Of a DNA stretch of 64,000 bases, positions 15,886 to 23,328 are shown in pieces; within the stretch, counting starts at the first letter, position 1; every line of letters starts with the position of its first letter. The position numbers and the translations under genes were made by a program. The DNA comes from CAZKNF01 sp964554105. GTDB taxonomy: Bacteria > Bacteroidota > Rhodothermia > Rhodothermales > VXPQ01. The DNA lies in NCBI GenBank assembly GCA_964554105.1, contig CAZKNF010000012.1, positions 1 to 64,000 on the forward strand. Direction: 5' to 3'. Under the pieces are notes generated by a model, which was given only the letters and a program-made list of their open reading frames with translations, made no database searches and had not been told where the DNA came from.

Positions 15886-16962
15886 TCAGGCTACCGCAGC
15901 CGACTCGCTAACAATTCGATGCTTCAAATAGCCCTGCCGAATCAACAATTCAGCGTTAAGCACCGCACCACCCGCCGCACCCCGCACCGTATTATGTACG
16001 AGAGCGACAAATTTGACGTCGAGCACTTCGCATGGCCGAATACGCCCTACGGAAACCATCATACCGCCGCCGTTCTCTGCATGTCGTCGAGGCTGTGGAA
16101 ACCGCGGATCGTCGAAAACTTGAAAGAGCTTTTCCGGCGCCGACGGGAGGTCATATTCAGCGATCGGACTTTCGAAGGCGAGATAGGCATGCCGGACGTC
16201 CTCCGCAGTCACCTCGTCACCAAACTTGAGCGAAATACACTCGAGGTGACCATCCAATACGGGCACGCGATTGCATTGGGCGCTGACAGAAAAGGCGGCA
16301 GGCTCGACGTGGCCGTTTACAAGACGGCCGAGGAGCTTCTTTGGCTCGGTCGCCATCTTTTCTTCCTCGCCTCCGATGAACGGTACGACATTCGCGAGCG
16401 CATCGAGCGACGCGACCCCCGGATACCCCGCGCCGGACAGGGCCTGCATAGTCACCACCTGCACCTGCTCCACCTCGAAGGCATCGATCAAAGGACGCAG
16501 TGCGCACGCGAGACCGACCGTACTGCAATTCGGGTTCGTGACGATGTATCCACCACTTCCCCAGTCCTGCTGGTCGATGAGAACCGAATGATCCGGATTA
16601 ATCTCGGGGATCAGCAGCGGCACGTCATCCTGCATGCGATAACTCCGAGCGTTCGATACCACGGGATACCCCGCACGGGCAAAATCGGCTTCAATCTCGC
16701 CGGCCACAGCCGCATCGAGACCGGAGAAAACGACGTCGCACTCGAAGCCGGGGACGGCCTCAAAGACGTCCATATCGGCAACGTTGTGCGGGATCGGCCT
16801 CGAGCCTATCCAATTCGCCGCATTGCGGTACGTCTTCCCCGCAGACCTTTCAGACGCCGCGAGCGCCGTAATTTCGAACCAGGGGTGTCCGTCGAGAATC
16901 TCGACGAACTTCTGACCTACCGCACCAGTCGCTCCAAGTATGCCAACCTTGAACTTCTTCAT
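15886..16962 (-). CDS. asd: Aspartate-semialdehyde dehydrogenase
   Basis: A 358-residue enzyme that reduces aspartyl phosphate to aspartate semialdehyde, the branch point to lysine, threonine and methionine. GATGAVGQKFVEIL is the NADP-binding loop; NPNCSTVGLA (about residue 143) holds the active-site Cys. The patterns SGAGYPGV and NCNRVPVLDGH, plus its length, resemble the archaeal/fungal-type Asd rather than the E. coli type. The ATG at 16962 is chosen over 17025 because the Rossmann strand begins there. It lies 183 bases after metX on the same strand, so it may be reached by transcripts from the SAM-regulated met promoter. Confidence 0.94.
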   Translation of the reverse strand: MKKFKVGILGATGAVGQKFVEILDGHPWFEITALAASERSAGKTYRNAANWIGSRPIPHNVADMDVFEAVPGFECDVVFSGLDAAVAGEIEADFARAGYPVVSNARSYRMQDDVPLLIPEINPDHSVLIDQQDWGSGGYIVTNPNCSTVGLACALRPLIDAFEVEQVQVVTMQALSGAGYPGVASLDALANVVPFIGGEEEKMATEPKKLLGRLVNGHVEPAAFSVSAQCNRVPVLDGHLECISLKFGDEVTAEDVRHAYLAFESPIAEYDLPSAPEKLFQVFDDPRFPQPRRHAENGGGMMVSVGRIRPCEVLDVKFVALVHNTVRGAAGGAVLNAELLIRQGYLKHRIVSESAAVA

Positions 16963-17145
16963 CGTTCCATTTGACTCGTTATCTATAGCAGGCGCGCGCC
17001 GCAACATCCGGGGCGCCCAATTCAATGCTTACTCGCACAACGCTTCCTTTCTCCCCTTCCGGGACTCACGCACGCTCGCCAATAATCACGGTGCTCTCCG
17101 AGAACCACCTCACATCTGCAGACATCCACTGCACAAGCTCAGATA

Positions 17146-18243
17146 CTAACGTGCACTCTCCGAAAGCTGGTGCGCGTCGCTCGTCGCACCGACCGCCGAC
17201 TGCATTCGGAGCCACGGCCCCACCACGTCGCTCACCGCCTCGAATTCGATCAAGAATGAATCATGACCGTGTTCCGAGGTGATCACCGCCAATTCCGCCC
17301 CCGGTATTAACTCGACCAATTCCTCCTGCTCTGCAAGGGGGTAGAGCACATCGGAGTCGATGCCGATCACCAGCGTCGGTTGGCTGATATCGCCGAGCAC
17401 ATCCTCGTATCGTCCGCGGCCGACGGCGATATCATGCGTATCCATCTGCTTCGTGAGATGAACGTAGCAGTTGGCATCAAATCGATCGACGAGCTTGTCT
17501 CCCTGGTAACGCAGATAGCTTTCGACGGAAAACATCCCGTCGGAACCAGGCTGCGTATTTCGACCGAATCGCGCCTCGAATGAACTGCGCGATCGGTAGG
17601 AAATCATCGCTATCATGCGCGCAACGGCCAACCCCGCCTCAGGCTGCGCCGCGTACTGGCCTCCGTTCCAATTGGGATCGGCGTAAATCGCCTGGCGCTG
17701 GGCTTCACTGAACCCGATGCACCACGACGAATGCCGGCCGCCGACAGCAACAGGAATAATGCTGCGGACGAACGTTCCGTAAAAAGCCCACTCGAGCGCC
17801 TGCATGCCGCCCATCGATCCACCAATGGTCGTCAGCACCTGCCTCACGCCCAACATATCGAGCGCGGCCTTGTGTGCGCGAACGGTGTCTCGAACCGTGA
17901 TGGCTGGGAAGTCATTCCCGTACGGCCGTCCCGTTGCAGGATTGATCGTGATGGGAGACATCGACCCGTAAGGCGACCCGAGCACATTTAAACAGACCAC
18001 GAAGTACGTGTCCGTATCGAGCGCCTCGCCAGGACCGATCAAAGGCCCCCACCAGATATCCGCACGCGTATTGCCCGTCAGGGCGTGGCATACGACGACG
18101 ACATTGTCTCCTTCAGGACTCAGCTCGCCCCAGGTGTCGTACGCCACCGGGACGTTTTGAAGGACGACCCCGGAGTCGAGCTCGAGTCGTGAAAGTATAA
18201 CGCGTTCTGGCATGAAGCTGGCGTCGTGGAATGGTAGACCCAT
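17146..18243 (-). CDS. metX: Homoserine O-acetyltransferase
   Basis: A 365-residue alpha/beta-hydrolase that acetylates homoserine, the first committed step of methionine synthesis. The nucleophile Ser143 lies in GGSMGGMQALEW; the oxyanion and substrate region is CHALTGNTR; the acid and base residues are in IDSDVLYPL and SEHGHDSFLIE. The start lies nine bases after the metY stop, so the two form one operon under the SAM-I riboswitch. Substrate (acetyl- rather than succinyl-CoA) is inferred from the partner MetY and the family; some MetX-like enzymes use succinyl-CoA. Confidence 0.95.
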   Translation of the reverse strand: MGLPFHDASFMPERVILSRLELDSGVVLQNVPVAYDTWGELSPEGDNVVVVCHALTGNTRADIWWGPLIGPGEALDTDTYFVVCLNVLGSPYGSMSPITINPATGRPYGNDFPAITVRDTVRAHKAALDMLGVRQVLTTIGGSMGGMQALEWAFYGTFVRSIIPVAVGGRHSSWCIGFSEAQRQAIYADPNWNGGQYAAQPEAGLAVARMIAMISYRSRSSFEARFGRNTQPGSDGMFSVESYLRYQGDKLVDRFDANCYVHLTKQMDTHDIAVGRGRYEDVLGDISQPTLVIGIDSDVLYPLAEQEELVELIPGAELAVITSEHGHDSFLIEFEAVSDVVGPWLRMQSAVGATSDAHQLSESAR

Positions 18244-18252
18244 CCGATCTAT

Positions 18253-19587
18253 TCAGGCCTCCACGCTGTCGGTGATGGCCGCAAACGCATCCGCGAAGTC
18301 CTCCTTGAGGTCCTCGATGTGCTCGATGCCCGCCGAAATCCGCACGAGATCCGGCGTAACGCCCGCAGCAAGCTGCTCTTCTGCAGCAAGCTGCTGATGC
18401 GTCGTAGAGGACGGATGGATCACGAGCGTCTTGGCATCACCCACATTCGCGAGATGTGACGCCAGCTGAACGTTCTCGACGAACGCGCGGCCGGCCTCCA
18501 CGCCGCCCTTCACACCGAACGACAATACGGCGCCATATCCGTTGGAGAGGTACTGATTTGCACGGTCGTAATAGGGATGATCCTCCAAGCCTGGATAGCT
18601 CACCCACGCAACCTCTGGCCGCTCCTGAAGCCACTTGGCGATCTCGAGCGCATTCTCGCAGCTTCTGTCCATACGCAGCGAAAGGGTTTCCAGGCCCATC
18701 AGCAGCAGAAAGGAACCGAACGGGTTCTGTGCCGGCCCCAGATCACGCAGTCCTTCCACACGTGCACGGATGGCGAAAGCCGCATTCGCACCGAGCACGC
18801 CACCAGGTCCGAATACTTCCCAAAAATTGATTCCGTGATATCCCGGAGAAGGCTCGGTGAAGCTGGGGAACCGGCCGCTGTCCCACGGGAAATTACCTCC
18901 ATCGATGATCACGCCGCCGATCGTGGTGCCGTGGCCGCCGATCCACTTCGTCGCGCTTTCCACTATGATGTTCGCACCATGCTCGAAAGGCTTGATCAGG
19001 TAGCCTGCCGCACCGAACGTATTATCGACAACGAGCGGCACGCTATACTTCTTGGAAAGCTCCGAAAGTCTCTTGAAATCGGGAATATTGAAGCGCGGAT
19101 TGCCGATCGATTCTACGTATATCGCCTTCGTGCGATCGTCGATGAGCGATTCGATCGAGTCCGCGTCGTCACCGTCGGCGAACCGAACGTCGATACCGAG
19201 ACGCGGAAAAGTCACCTTGAACTGATTGTACGTACCGCCATAAAGATAACTGCTGGAAACGATGTTGTCGCCGGCATGGGCGAGCGTCGTGATGGTCAGC
19301 AACTGAGCGGACTGTCCGCTCGCCGTCGCCAGCGCTGCCACACCGCCCTCGAGCGCAGCCATCCGCTGCTCAAACACGTCGGTGGTCGGATTCATGATCC
19401 GCGTATAAATATTGCCGAAATCCTTCAGCGCGAAAAGATCCGCGCCGTGGTCGGCACTATCGAACGTGTAGGAAGTGGTCGCGTAGATCGGTACCGCGCG
19501 GGCGTTCGTGGTGGGGTCTGGCTGCTGTCCGGCGTGGACCTGAAGGGACTCGAATCGCAGCTTACGTTCTTTTCCGTTCTGGCTCAT
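18253..19587 (-). CDS. metY: O-acetylhomoserine aminocarboxypropyltransferase (sulfhydrylase)
   Basis: A 444-residue PLP enzyme of the Cys/Met metabolism family. It makes homocysteine from O-acetylhomoserine and sulfide. The PLP lysine is in SATKWIGGHGT (about residue 211). N-terminal hallmarks are QVHAGQQPDPTTNARAVPIYATTSYTF and GNIYTRIMNPT. The length and the inserted GGNFPWDSGRFP segment are typical of MetY rather than MetB/MetC. It is the first gene after the SAM-I riboswitch, so high SAM should stop its transcription. metX follows at nine bases. Confidence 0.95.
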   Translation of the reverse strand: MSQNGKERKLRFESLQVHAGQQPDPTTNARAVPIYATTSYTFDSADHGADLFALKDFGNIYTRIMNPTTDVFEQRMAALEGGVAALATASGQSAQLLTITTLAHAGDNIVSSSYLYGGTYNQFKVTFPRLGIDVRFADGDDADSIESLIDDRTKAIYVESIGNPRFNIPDFKRLSELSKKYSVPLVVDNTFGAAGYLIKPFEHGANIIVESATKWIGGHGTTIGGVIIDGGNFPWDSGRFPSFTEPSPGYHGINFWEVFGPGGVLGANAAFAIRARVEGLRDLGPAQNPFGSFLLLMGLETLSLRMDRSCENALEIAKWLQERPEVAWVSYPGLEDHPYYDRANQYLSNGYGAVLSFGVKGGVEAGRAFVENVQLASHLANVGDAKTLVIHPSSTTHQQLAAEEQLAAGVTPDLVRISAGIEHIEDLKEDFADAFAAITDSVEA

Positions 19588-19699
19588 CTTCGTAGAGATT
19601 GTTGAATGAATATGCGGTTAAGGTGGGTGACCAGCATTCATCCAGAAGAGCTGCAGCAGCACGTGCCCACATGCTGCTTGAGGCGGACGGTTGAGACAC

Positions 19700-19733
19700 A
19701 AAAAAACCTCTCCCGCGCGACTCGCGGAAGAGG
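19700..19733 (-). terminator. Intrinsic terminator of the SAM-I riboswitch
   Basis: On the minus strand, CCTCTTCCGCG pairs with CGCGGGAGAGG (11 bp including one G-U) and is followed by seven T. This is the expression platform of the riboswitch. The element CGGGAGAG, just after the aptamer (19757-19764), can also pair with the 5' arm of the terminator, which gives a possible antiterminator in the SAM-free state. Confidence 0.9.
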
Positions 19734-19764
19734 GCTGATCCGGAGATCCGGAAGAACTCTCCCG

Positions 19765-19894
19765 CTCATCTTCCCTCGCGCTATGTGAACTCTTGTGCGA
19801 GGCAGGACTTGGCACCTTTCCCGGACCGGTTGTGGCCGGGCGCGGCGGTTGCCAGGGCTTCAAAGGGCCTGCACCCTCCACCCTTCTGGATGAG
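19765..19894 (-). promoter_or_regulatory. SAM-I riboswitch aptamer (S-box)
   Basis: Read on the minus strand, the element opens with CTCATC and closes with GATGAG (stem P1). The conserved core follows in order: GGTGGAGGG, GGCCC, TTTGAAGCCC, GGCAACC, then GGTGCCAAGTCC. These are the hallmark segments of the SAM-I class, including the kink-turn region and the pseudoknot partner. Binding of S-adenosylmethionine stabilises P1 and allows the downstream terminator to form. It controls metY-metX and possibly asd. Confidence 0.94.
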
Positions 19895-20064
19895 CTACTG
19901 GAAACATCGTTTCATAAAAATCTCATACATGATGCGCGTGTGACGTGTTCCAGACGCTGGAAAGCAAAAGCACATGGACCGGGAAACCCTGCTTTCACAG
20001 GCTTCCCCTTCCCCTTCCCGTCCGCTATCTTCATCCCATTCGTTCCTCAGTCTTAATACCTTAG

Positions 20065-20964
20065 ATGCAGAACTCGGAATACCAGCTTAAGGACGGAATC
20101 ATCGACGGAAAAGCCATTGCGGCTGCAGTTCGATCGGACGTCCGCCGTGAGGTTGACGCCTGGACCGCCGGAGGTCACAGGGCGCCCTACCTCGCCGTCG
20201 TGCTCATCGGTGACGATCCCGCATCGGCTTCGTACGTTCGTGGAAAGACAAAGGCGGCGGCCGAAGCGGCCATTGAAAGCGATACGATTGCTCATGATGA
20301 GTCAATTTCGGAGGAGAAATTGCTCGAAATCGTCCGCGATCTGAACGATGACGCCGACGTCGACGGCATTCTCGTACAGCTACCGCTGCCGAGCCACATC
20401 GACGAGAGCAAAGTGATTCACACGCTGGATCCGCAAAAAGATGTCGACGGCTTTCATCCCGAAAATGTGGGCCGCCTCTCACTCGGCGAGCCCGGATTCG
20501 TCTCCGCAACACCGGCCGGAATCATGGAGATGCTGCGCCGATCGAACATTTCAACGACGGGCAAGCACGCCGTGGTCGTCGGCCGATCAAACATCGTCGG
20601 ACGACCCATCTCAAGCCTCCTGCTCCAGCGTGGCGTCGACGCTACAGTTACCACTTGCCATAGCCGCACTAGGGATCTTCCCGCGATTGTGCGCCAGGCC
20701 GACATTCTCATTGCGGCGATCGGCCGTGCCGAATTCGTCACCGCGGAGATGGTCCGGGACGGTGCAGTTGTAATCGACGTGGGCATCAATCGAGTCGAAG
20801 ATGCGACCCGCGAACGCGGATACCGCCTCGTCGGCGACGTGGCATTCGAGTCCGTTCGCGAAAAAACATCTGCGATTACTCCCGTGCCCGGAGGCGTCGG
20901 ACCGATGACGATCGCCATGCTGCTGAAAAATACGCTCGCCGCAGCACGAGGCGACTACCGATAA
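20065..20964 (+). CDS. folD: Bifunctional methylenetetrahydrofolate dehydrogenase/cyclohydrolase
   Basis: A 299-residue FolD. It oxidises 5,10-methylene-THF and hydrolyses the product to 10-formyl-THF, linking one-carbon supply to purine and methionine synthesis. Catalytic Tyr57 and Lys61 are in SASYVRGKTKAA; other hallmarks are GILVQLPLP, KDVDGFHPENVG, VVVGRSNIVGRP and the terminal PVPGGVGPMTIAML. The start at 20065 gives the normal family length plus about eight residues. It is divergent from the SAM-controlled metY gene. The MscS gene follows after 66 bases. Confidence 0.96.
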   Translation: MQNSEYQLKDGIIDGKAIAAAVRSDVRREVDAWTAGGHRAPYLAVVLIGDDPASASYVRGKTKAAAEAAIESDTIAHDESISEEKLLEIVRDLNDDADVDGILVQLPLPSHIDESKVIHTLDPQKDVDGFHPENVGRLSLGEPGFVSATPAGIMEMLRRSNISTTGKHAVVVGRSNIVGRPISSLLLQRGVDATVTTCHSRTRDLPAIVRQADILIAAIGRAEFVTAEMVRDGAVVIDVGINRVEDATRERGYRLVGDVAFESVREKTSAITPVPGGVGPMTIAMLLKNTLAAARGDYR

Positions 20965-21030
20965 TACCGCTCTCATCACCGCTTTTCTCGACCCAGATGG
21001 CGGGTGGCAGCGCAGTCCAACATTCTCCAT

Positions 21031-22089
21031 ATGAATCCTCTAAACCAAGAGATTCCCGAATCACCGGAAGCGGCCGCACAGGAAGTAGACACCCTGCTGG
21101 ATGCGACCGACACCACGGCAGCAGATACGACGGACGCACTCACGCAGCTCAGCCGCGACGTCGGCGACGCCGGACGCCTGTTGATTTCCGGAGAATGGGA
21201 GCTTTTCACGAGGCAGCTCTACGGCGGACTCGCCGATCTCATCATCGAGTTCGTACCGAAGGTCCTCGTGGCCTTGCTTGTATTCATCGTGTTCTTCGCG
21301 ATCTACCGGGCGCTTCTGGCCACGCTCCGGCGATTTCTCCACCGAAGCAAGAAGGTCGATGCGGGTTTACAGAACTTGCTTTTGAAGACGTTTCGCGTGG
21401 TCGGTCTGCTCTTCATCGCACTGATGGTGCTCGCGCAGCTGAACGTCGACATCGCAGCTCTTCTTGCGGCCATTAGTATCGCGGGTATCGCGGTCGGATT
21501 TGCCGCAAGAGATACCCTGGAGAACTTCATCTCGGGAATCACCATTCTGATGGATAGACCATTTCGCATTGGTGACAACATCGTGGTCGATGAGATCTAC
21601 GGGACGGTCGAAGAGATCACGCTCCGGTCCACCCGGCTGCGCACCCTGAACAACGAATATCTGGTCATGCCGAACACGATGATGATTAACCAGAAACTCG
21701 TAAATCACACGATTCTCGGCACCGTACGCATCGAAGTGCCGTTCGGGATTGCGTACAAGGAGTTTCCTCAGGCAGCCCGCGAGGTCGTCATCAAGCTGCC
21801 GGAGGGGGATCCCAGGATCCATCCGGATTATAAGCCGGAGGTCGTCGTGACCGAGCTTTCTGATTCCAGCGTGAACATGCATCTAAGACTCTTTCTCACA
21901 AACCCGAAGCTCGAGGTGCCGGTCAAGCTGGAATACGTAGAGAAAATCCGAGAGGCCCTTCGAGAGGCGGATATAGAGATTCCCTTTCCCCACCTTCAGC
22001 TCTTCGTCGACGAAGCAAAGGCACTCGAGGAATCATTTCTCCTCAAAAAGGATTGGCCGGGTACGGAGGATCGCCGCCCTTCTGCGTAG
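21031..22089 (+). CDS. MscS family mechanosensitive channel
   Basis: A 352-residue inner-membrane channel that opens on membrane tension to release solutes after osmotic downshift. An acidic N-terminal stretch (about 60 residues) precedes TM1 (VPKVLVALLVFIVFFAIY) and TM2/TM3 (VVGLLFIALMVL; IAALLAAISIAGIAVGFAARDTL). The last one is the pore helix with the typical Ala/Gly packing. The beta domain follows: FRIGDNIVVDEIYGTVEEITLRSTRLRT and VMPNTMMINQKLVN. I chose the ATG at 21031; a GTG at 21004 would add nine residues. An alpha/beta-hydrolase gene follows after 15 bases. Confidence 0.94.
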   Translation: MNPLNQEIPESPEAAAQEVDTLLDATDTTAADTTDALTQLSRDVGDAGRLLISGEWELFTRQLYGGLADLIIEFVPKVLVALLVFIVFFAIYRALLATLRRFLHRSKKVDAGLQNLLLKTFRVVGLLFIALMVLAQLNVDIAALLAAISIAGIAVGFAARDTLENFISGITILMDRPFRIGDNIVVDEIYGTVEEITLRSTRLRTLNNEYLVMPNTMMINQKLVNHTILGTVRIEVPFGIAYKEFPQAAREVVIKLPEGDPRIHPDYKPEVVVTELSDSSVNMHLRLFLTNPKLEVPVKLEYVEKIREALREADIEIPFPHLQLFVDEAKALEESFLLKKDWPGTEDRRPSA

Positions 22090-22104
22090 CCATTCACCTA
22101 CCTC

Positions 22105-22929
22105 ATGAAAAGCATGATTCCTGTGATATTAGTCCTTGCCGGGGGCTATGGTGCGCTCACCACGCTCATGTATTTCTTTCAGGAGCGCCTGCTTTATCAC
22201 CCCACGAGAAATCTCGTCGCATCGCCGTCAAATGTCGGACTGCACTTCGAAGACGTCCACTTCACGACCGCCGACGGCGAAAAGCTGCACGGATGGTGGG
22301 TGCCGCACGAGGAAGCCTTCGCCACCATCCTTTTTTTCCACGGAAACGCCGGCAATATTTCCGGTCGCATCGACACCATCGAGAAGCTCCAGGCGCTCGG
22401 CGTAAACGTATTTATCTTCGACTTCAGAGGATTCGGACAAAGTACTGGTTCTCCATCCGAGGAGGGACTTTATAAAGATGCGGAAGCGGCGTTTCAGTAT
22501 CTCGTTAAGACCAGGTCGATTCCTGCAACCGAGATCATCATTCATGGCCGATCACTAGGCGGCGGCCCTGCGACCTGGCTAGCAGAGCGTGTTCGCGTCG
22601 CCGCGCTGATCCTAGAATCCACCTTCACGTCGGTTCCCGACGCGGGCGCACATCACTACCCCTTCTTCCCCGTTCGAATGCTGGCGAATGTCGACTTCGA
22701 CAACCTCCTGCGCGTCGCCCGATGTCGATGCCCCGTGCTGATCATGCACAGCCCGGATGACGAGGTCATTCCCTTCGAACACGGCGAGCGACTGTTCGAA
22801 GCAGCGAAAGATCCGAAGCGATTCCTGGAACTGGCCGGCGCACACAACCAGGCGCACAGCGTATCCGGACACAGCTACGTCGCCACGCTCGGCGCCTTTC
22901 TTTCGGATCACGTTGCACGAAGCCCCTGA
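22105..22929 (+). CDS. Alpha/beta hydrolase (ABHD13/BEM46-like)
   Basis: A 274-residue hydrolase with an N-terminal membrane helix (residues 4-22) followed by FQERLLYHPTRN, the usual start of ABHD13/BEM46-type proteins. FFHGNAGNISGR is the oxyanion loop; the nucleophile is Ser150 in HGRSLGGG; the acid is in SPDDEVIPF; the base is His in GAHNQAH. It is likely a membrane-tethered esterase or thioesterase with an unknown substrate. It lies 15 bases after the MscS gene and probably shares its transcript. Confidence 0.9.
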   Translation: MKSMIPVILVLAGGYGALTTLMYFFQERLLYHPTRNLVASPSNVGLHFEDVHFTTADGEKLHGWWVPHEEAFATILFFHGNAGNISGRIDTIEKLQALGVNVFIFDFRGFGQSTGSPSEEGLYKDAEAAFQYLVKTRSIPATEIIIHGRSLGGGPATWLAERVRVAALILESTFTSVPDAGAHHYPFFPVRMLANVDFDNLLRVARCRCPVLIMHSPDDEVIPFEHGERLFEAAKDPKRFLELAGAHNQAHSVSGHSYVATLGAFLSDHVARSP

Positions 22930-23094
22930 GGAGGGCGGCATATCGCCGGGCGCCAATCGGTGGCCGGCAAGTCTGCCGGTCCATCCGAATTAACTGTATT
23001 TCAATAAATCCGGCGAGTCGCCTAAAAAAGCGCTTTTATACGAGCCGCAAGGTGGCGAGCATGCGGCCCCGCAGACGCTCAACAGAAACCCACA

Positions 23095-23124
23095 TTGACA
23101 AAAGTAGACTTCTGGAGCTATTAT
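23095..23124 (+). promoter_or_regulatory. Sigma70-like promoter of the arg operon
   Basis: TTGACA (23095-23100), an 18-base spacer and TATTAT (23119-23124) make a near-consensus sigma70 promoter, the strongest I see in the window. Transcription would begin near 23131, about 60 bases before the leader start codon and about 200 before argG. Some Bacteroidota use a different consensus, so activity in this host is inferred. Confidence 0.65.
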
Positions 23125-23190
23125 CCCCCATCGTGCACGCAAATACCTCACATATCTCGGCCCACTATCCGCGTCTTCGACGTACGCGAA

Positions 23191-23274
23191 ATGGTCCCGT
23201 GTGGATTGGCGAATTCCGAAGACATCGTTAGCCGTCGAGACGATTCGACGCTCATTTGCTTCCTGAGGCGCTGA
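23191..23274 (+). CDS. Candidate arginine leader peptide
   Basis: A 27-codon frame, ATG at 23191 to TGA at 23272-23274, between the promoter and argG. The peptide begins MVPCGLANSED and ends CFLRR-stop. It contains two Arg-Arg pairs: CGT CGA at 23233-23238 and AGG CGC at 23266-23271. The first pair lies in the 5' arm of a small hairpin (CGTCGA/TCGACG, 23233-23250). The second pair and the stop codon lie in the 5' arm of the terminator. Four Arg in 27 codons, placed exactly on the RNA structures, suggests ribosome-controlled attenuation. No strong ribosome site is visible, only GCGAA before the ATG. Confidence 0.6.
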   Translation: MVPCGLANSEDIVSRRDDSTLICFLRR

Positions 23275-23299
23275 TTCCACCCGGATCGGCGCCTTTTTT
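23266..23299 (+). terminator. Intrinsic terminator (attenuator) in the argG leader
   Basis: A 12-bp stem (AGGCGCTGATTC with GGATCGGCGCCT, two G-U pairs) and a five-base loop CACCC, followed by a run of T to 23299. It ends 29 bases before argG. A strong terminator between the promoter and the first structural gene, overlapping a leader frame, points to premature termination as a control step. Confidence 0.85.
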
Positions 23300-23328
23300 A
23301 TTGATGAAAACCCTGTTACAGATTTAAG

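Larger units (their letters stand above)
19588..20064. other. metY leader and metY/folD divergent control region
   Basis: This 477-base gap holds the metY leader with the SAM-I aptamer (19765-19894), its terminator (19700-19733) and a third hairpin (arms within 19655-19678) close to the coding region. From 19895 to 20064 lies the divergent promoter space for metY and folD. There I see no gene and no clear boxes. Confidence 0.7.
22930..23328. other. Intergenic region with the arginine operon control signals
   Basis: This 399-base gap ends the hydrolase gene and opens the arg operon. The first part has a CCGGCA/TGCCGG hairpin (22964-22979) and the palindrome AAAAGCGCTTTT (23026-23037), possible ends of the upstream transcript. 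The second part holds the promoter at 23095-23124, the leader frame at 23191-23274 and the terminator at 23266-23299, listed separately. A long minus-strand frame across this region is antisense to argG and I regard it as spurious. Confidence 0.7.

Noticed and set aside
15919..16974. 351-codon plus-strand open frame opposite asd
   Set aside because: Mirror frame of asd without recognisable domains or start signals.
18577..19605. 342-codon plus-strand open frame opposite metY
   Set aside because: Mirror frame of metY; it also overlaps the leader region and has no motif.
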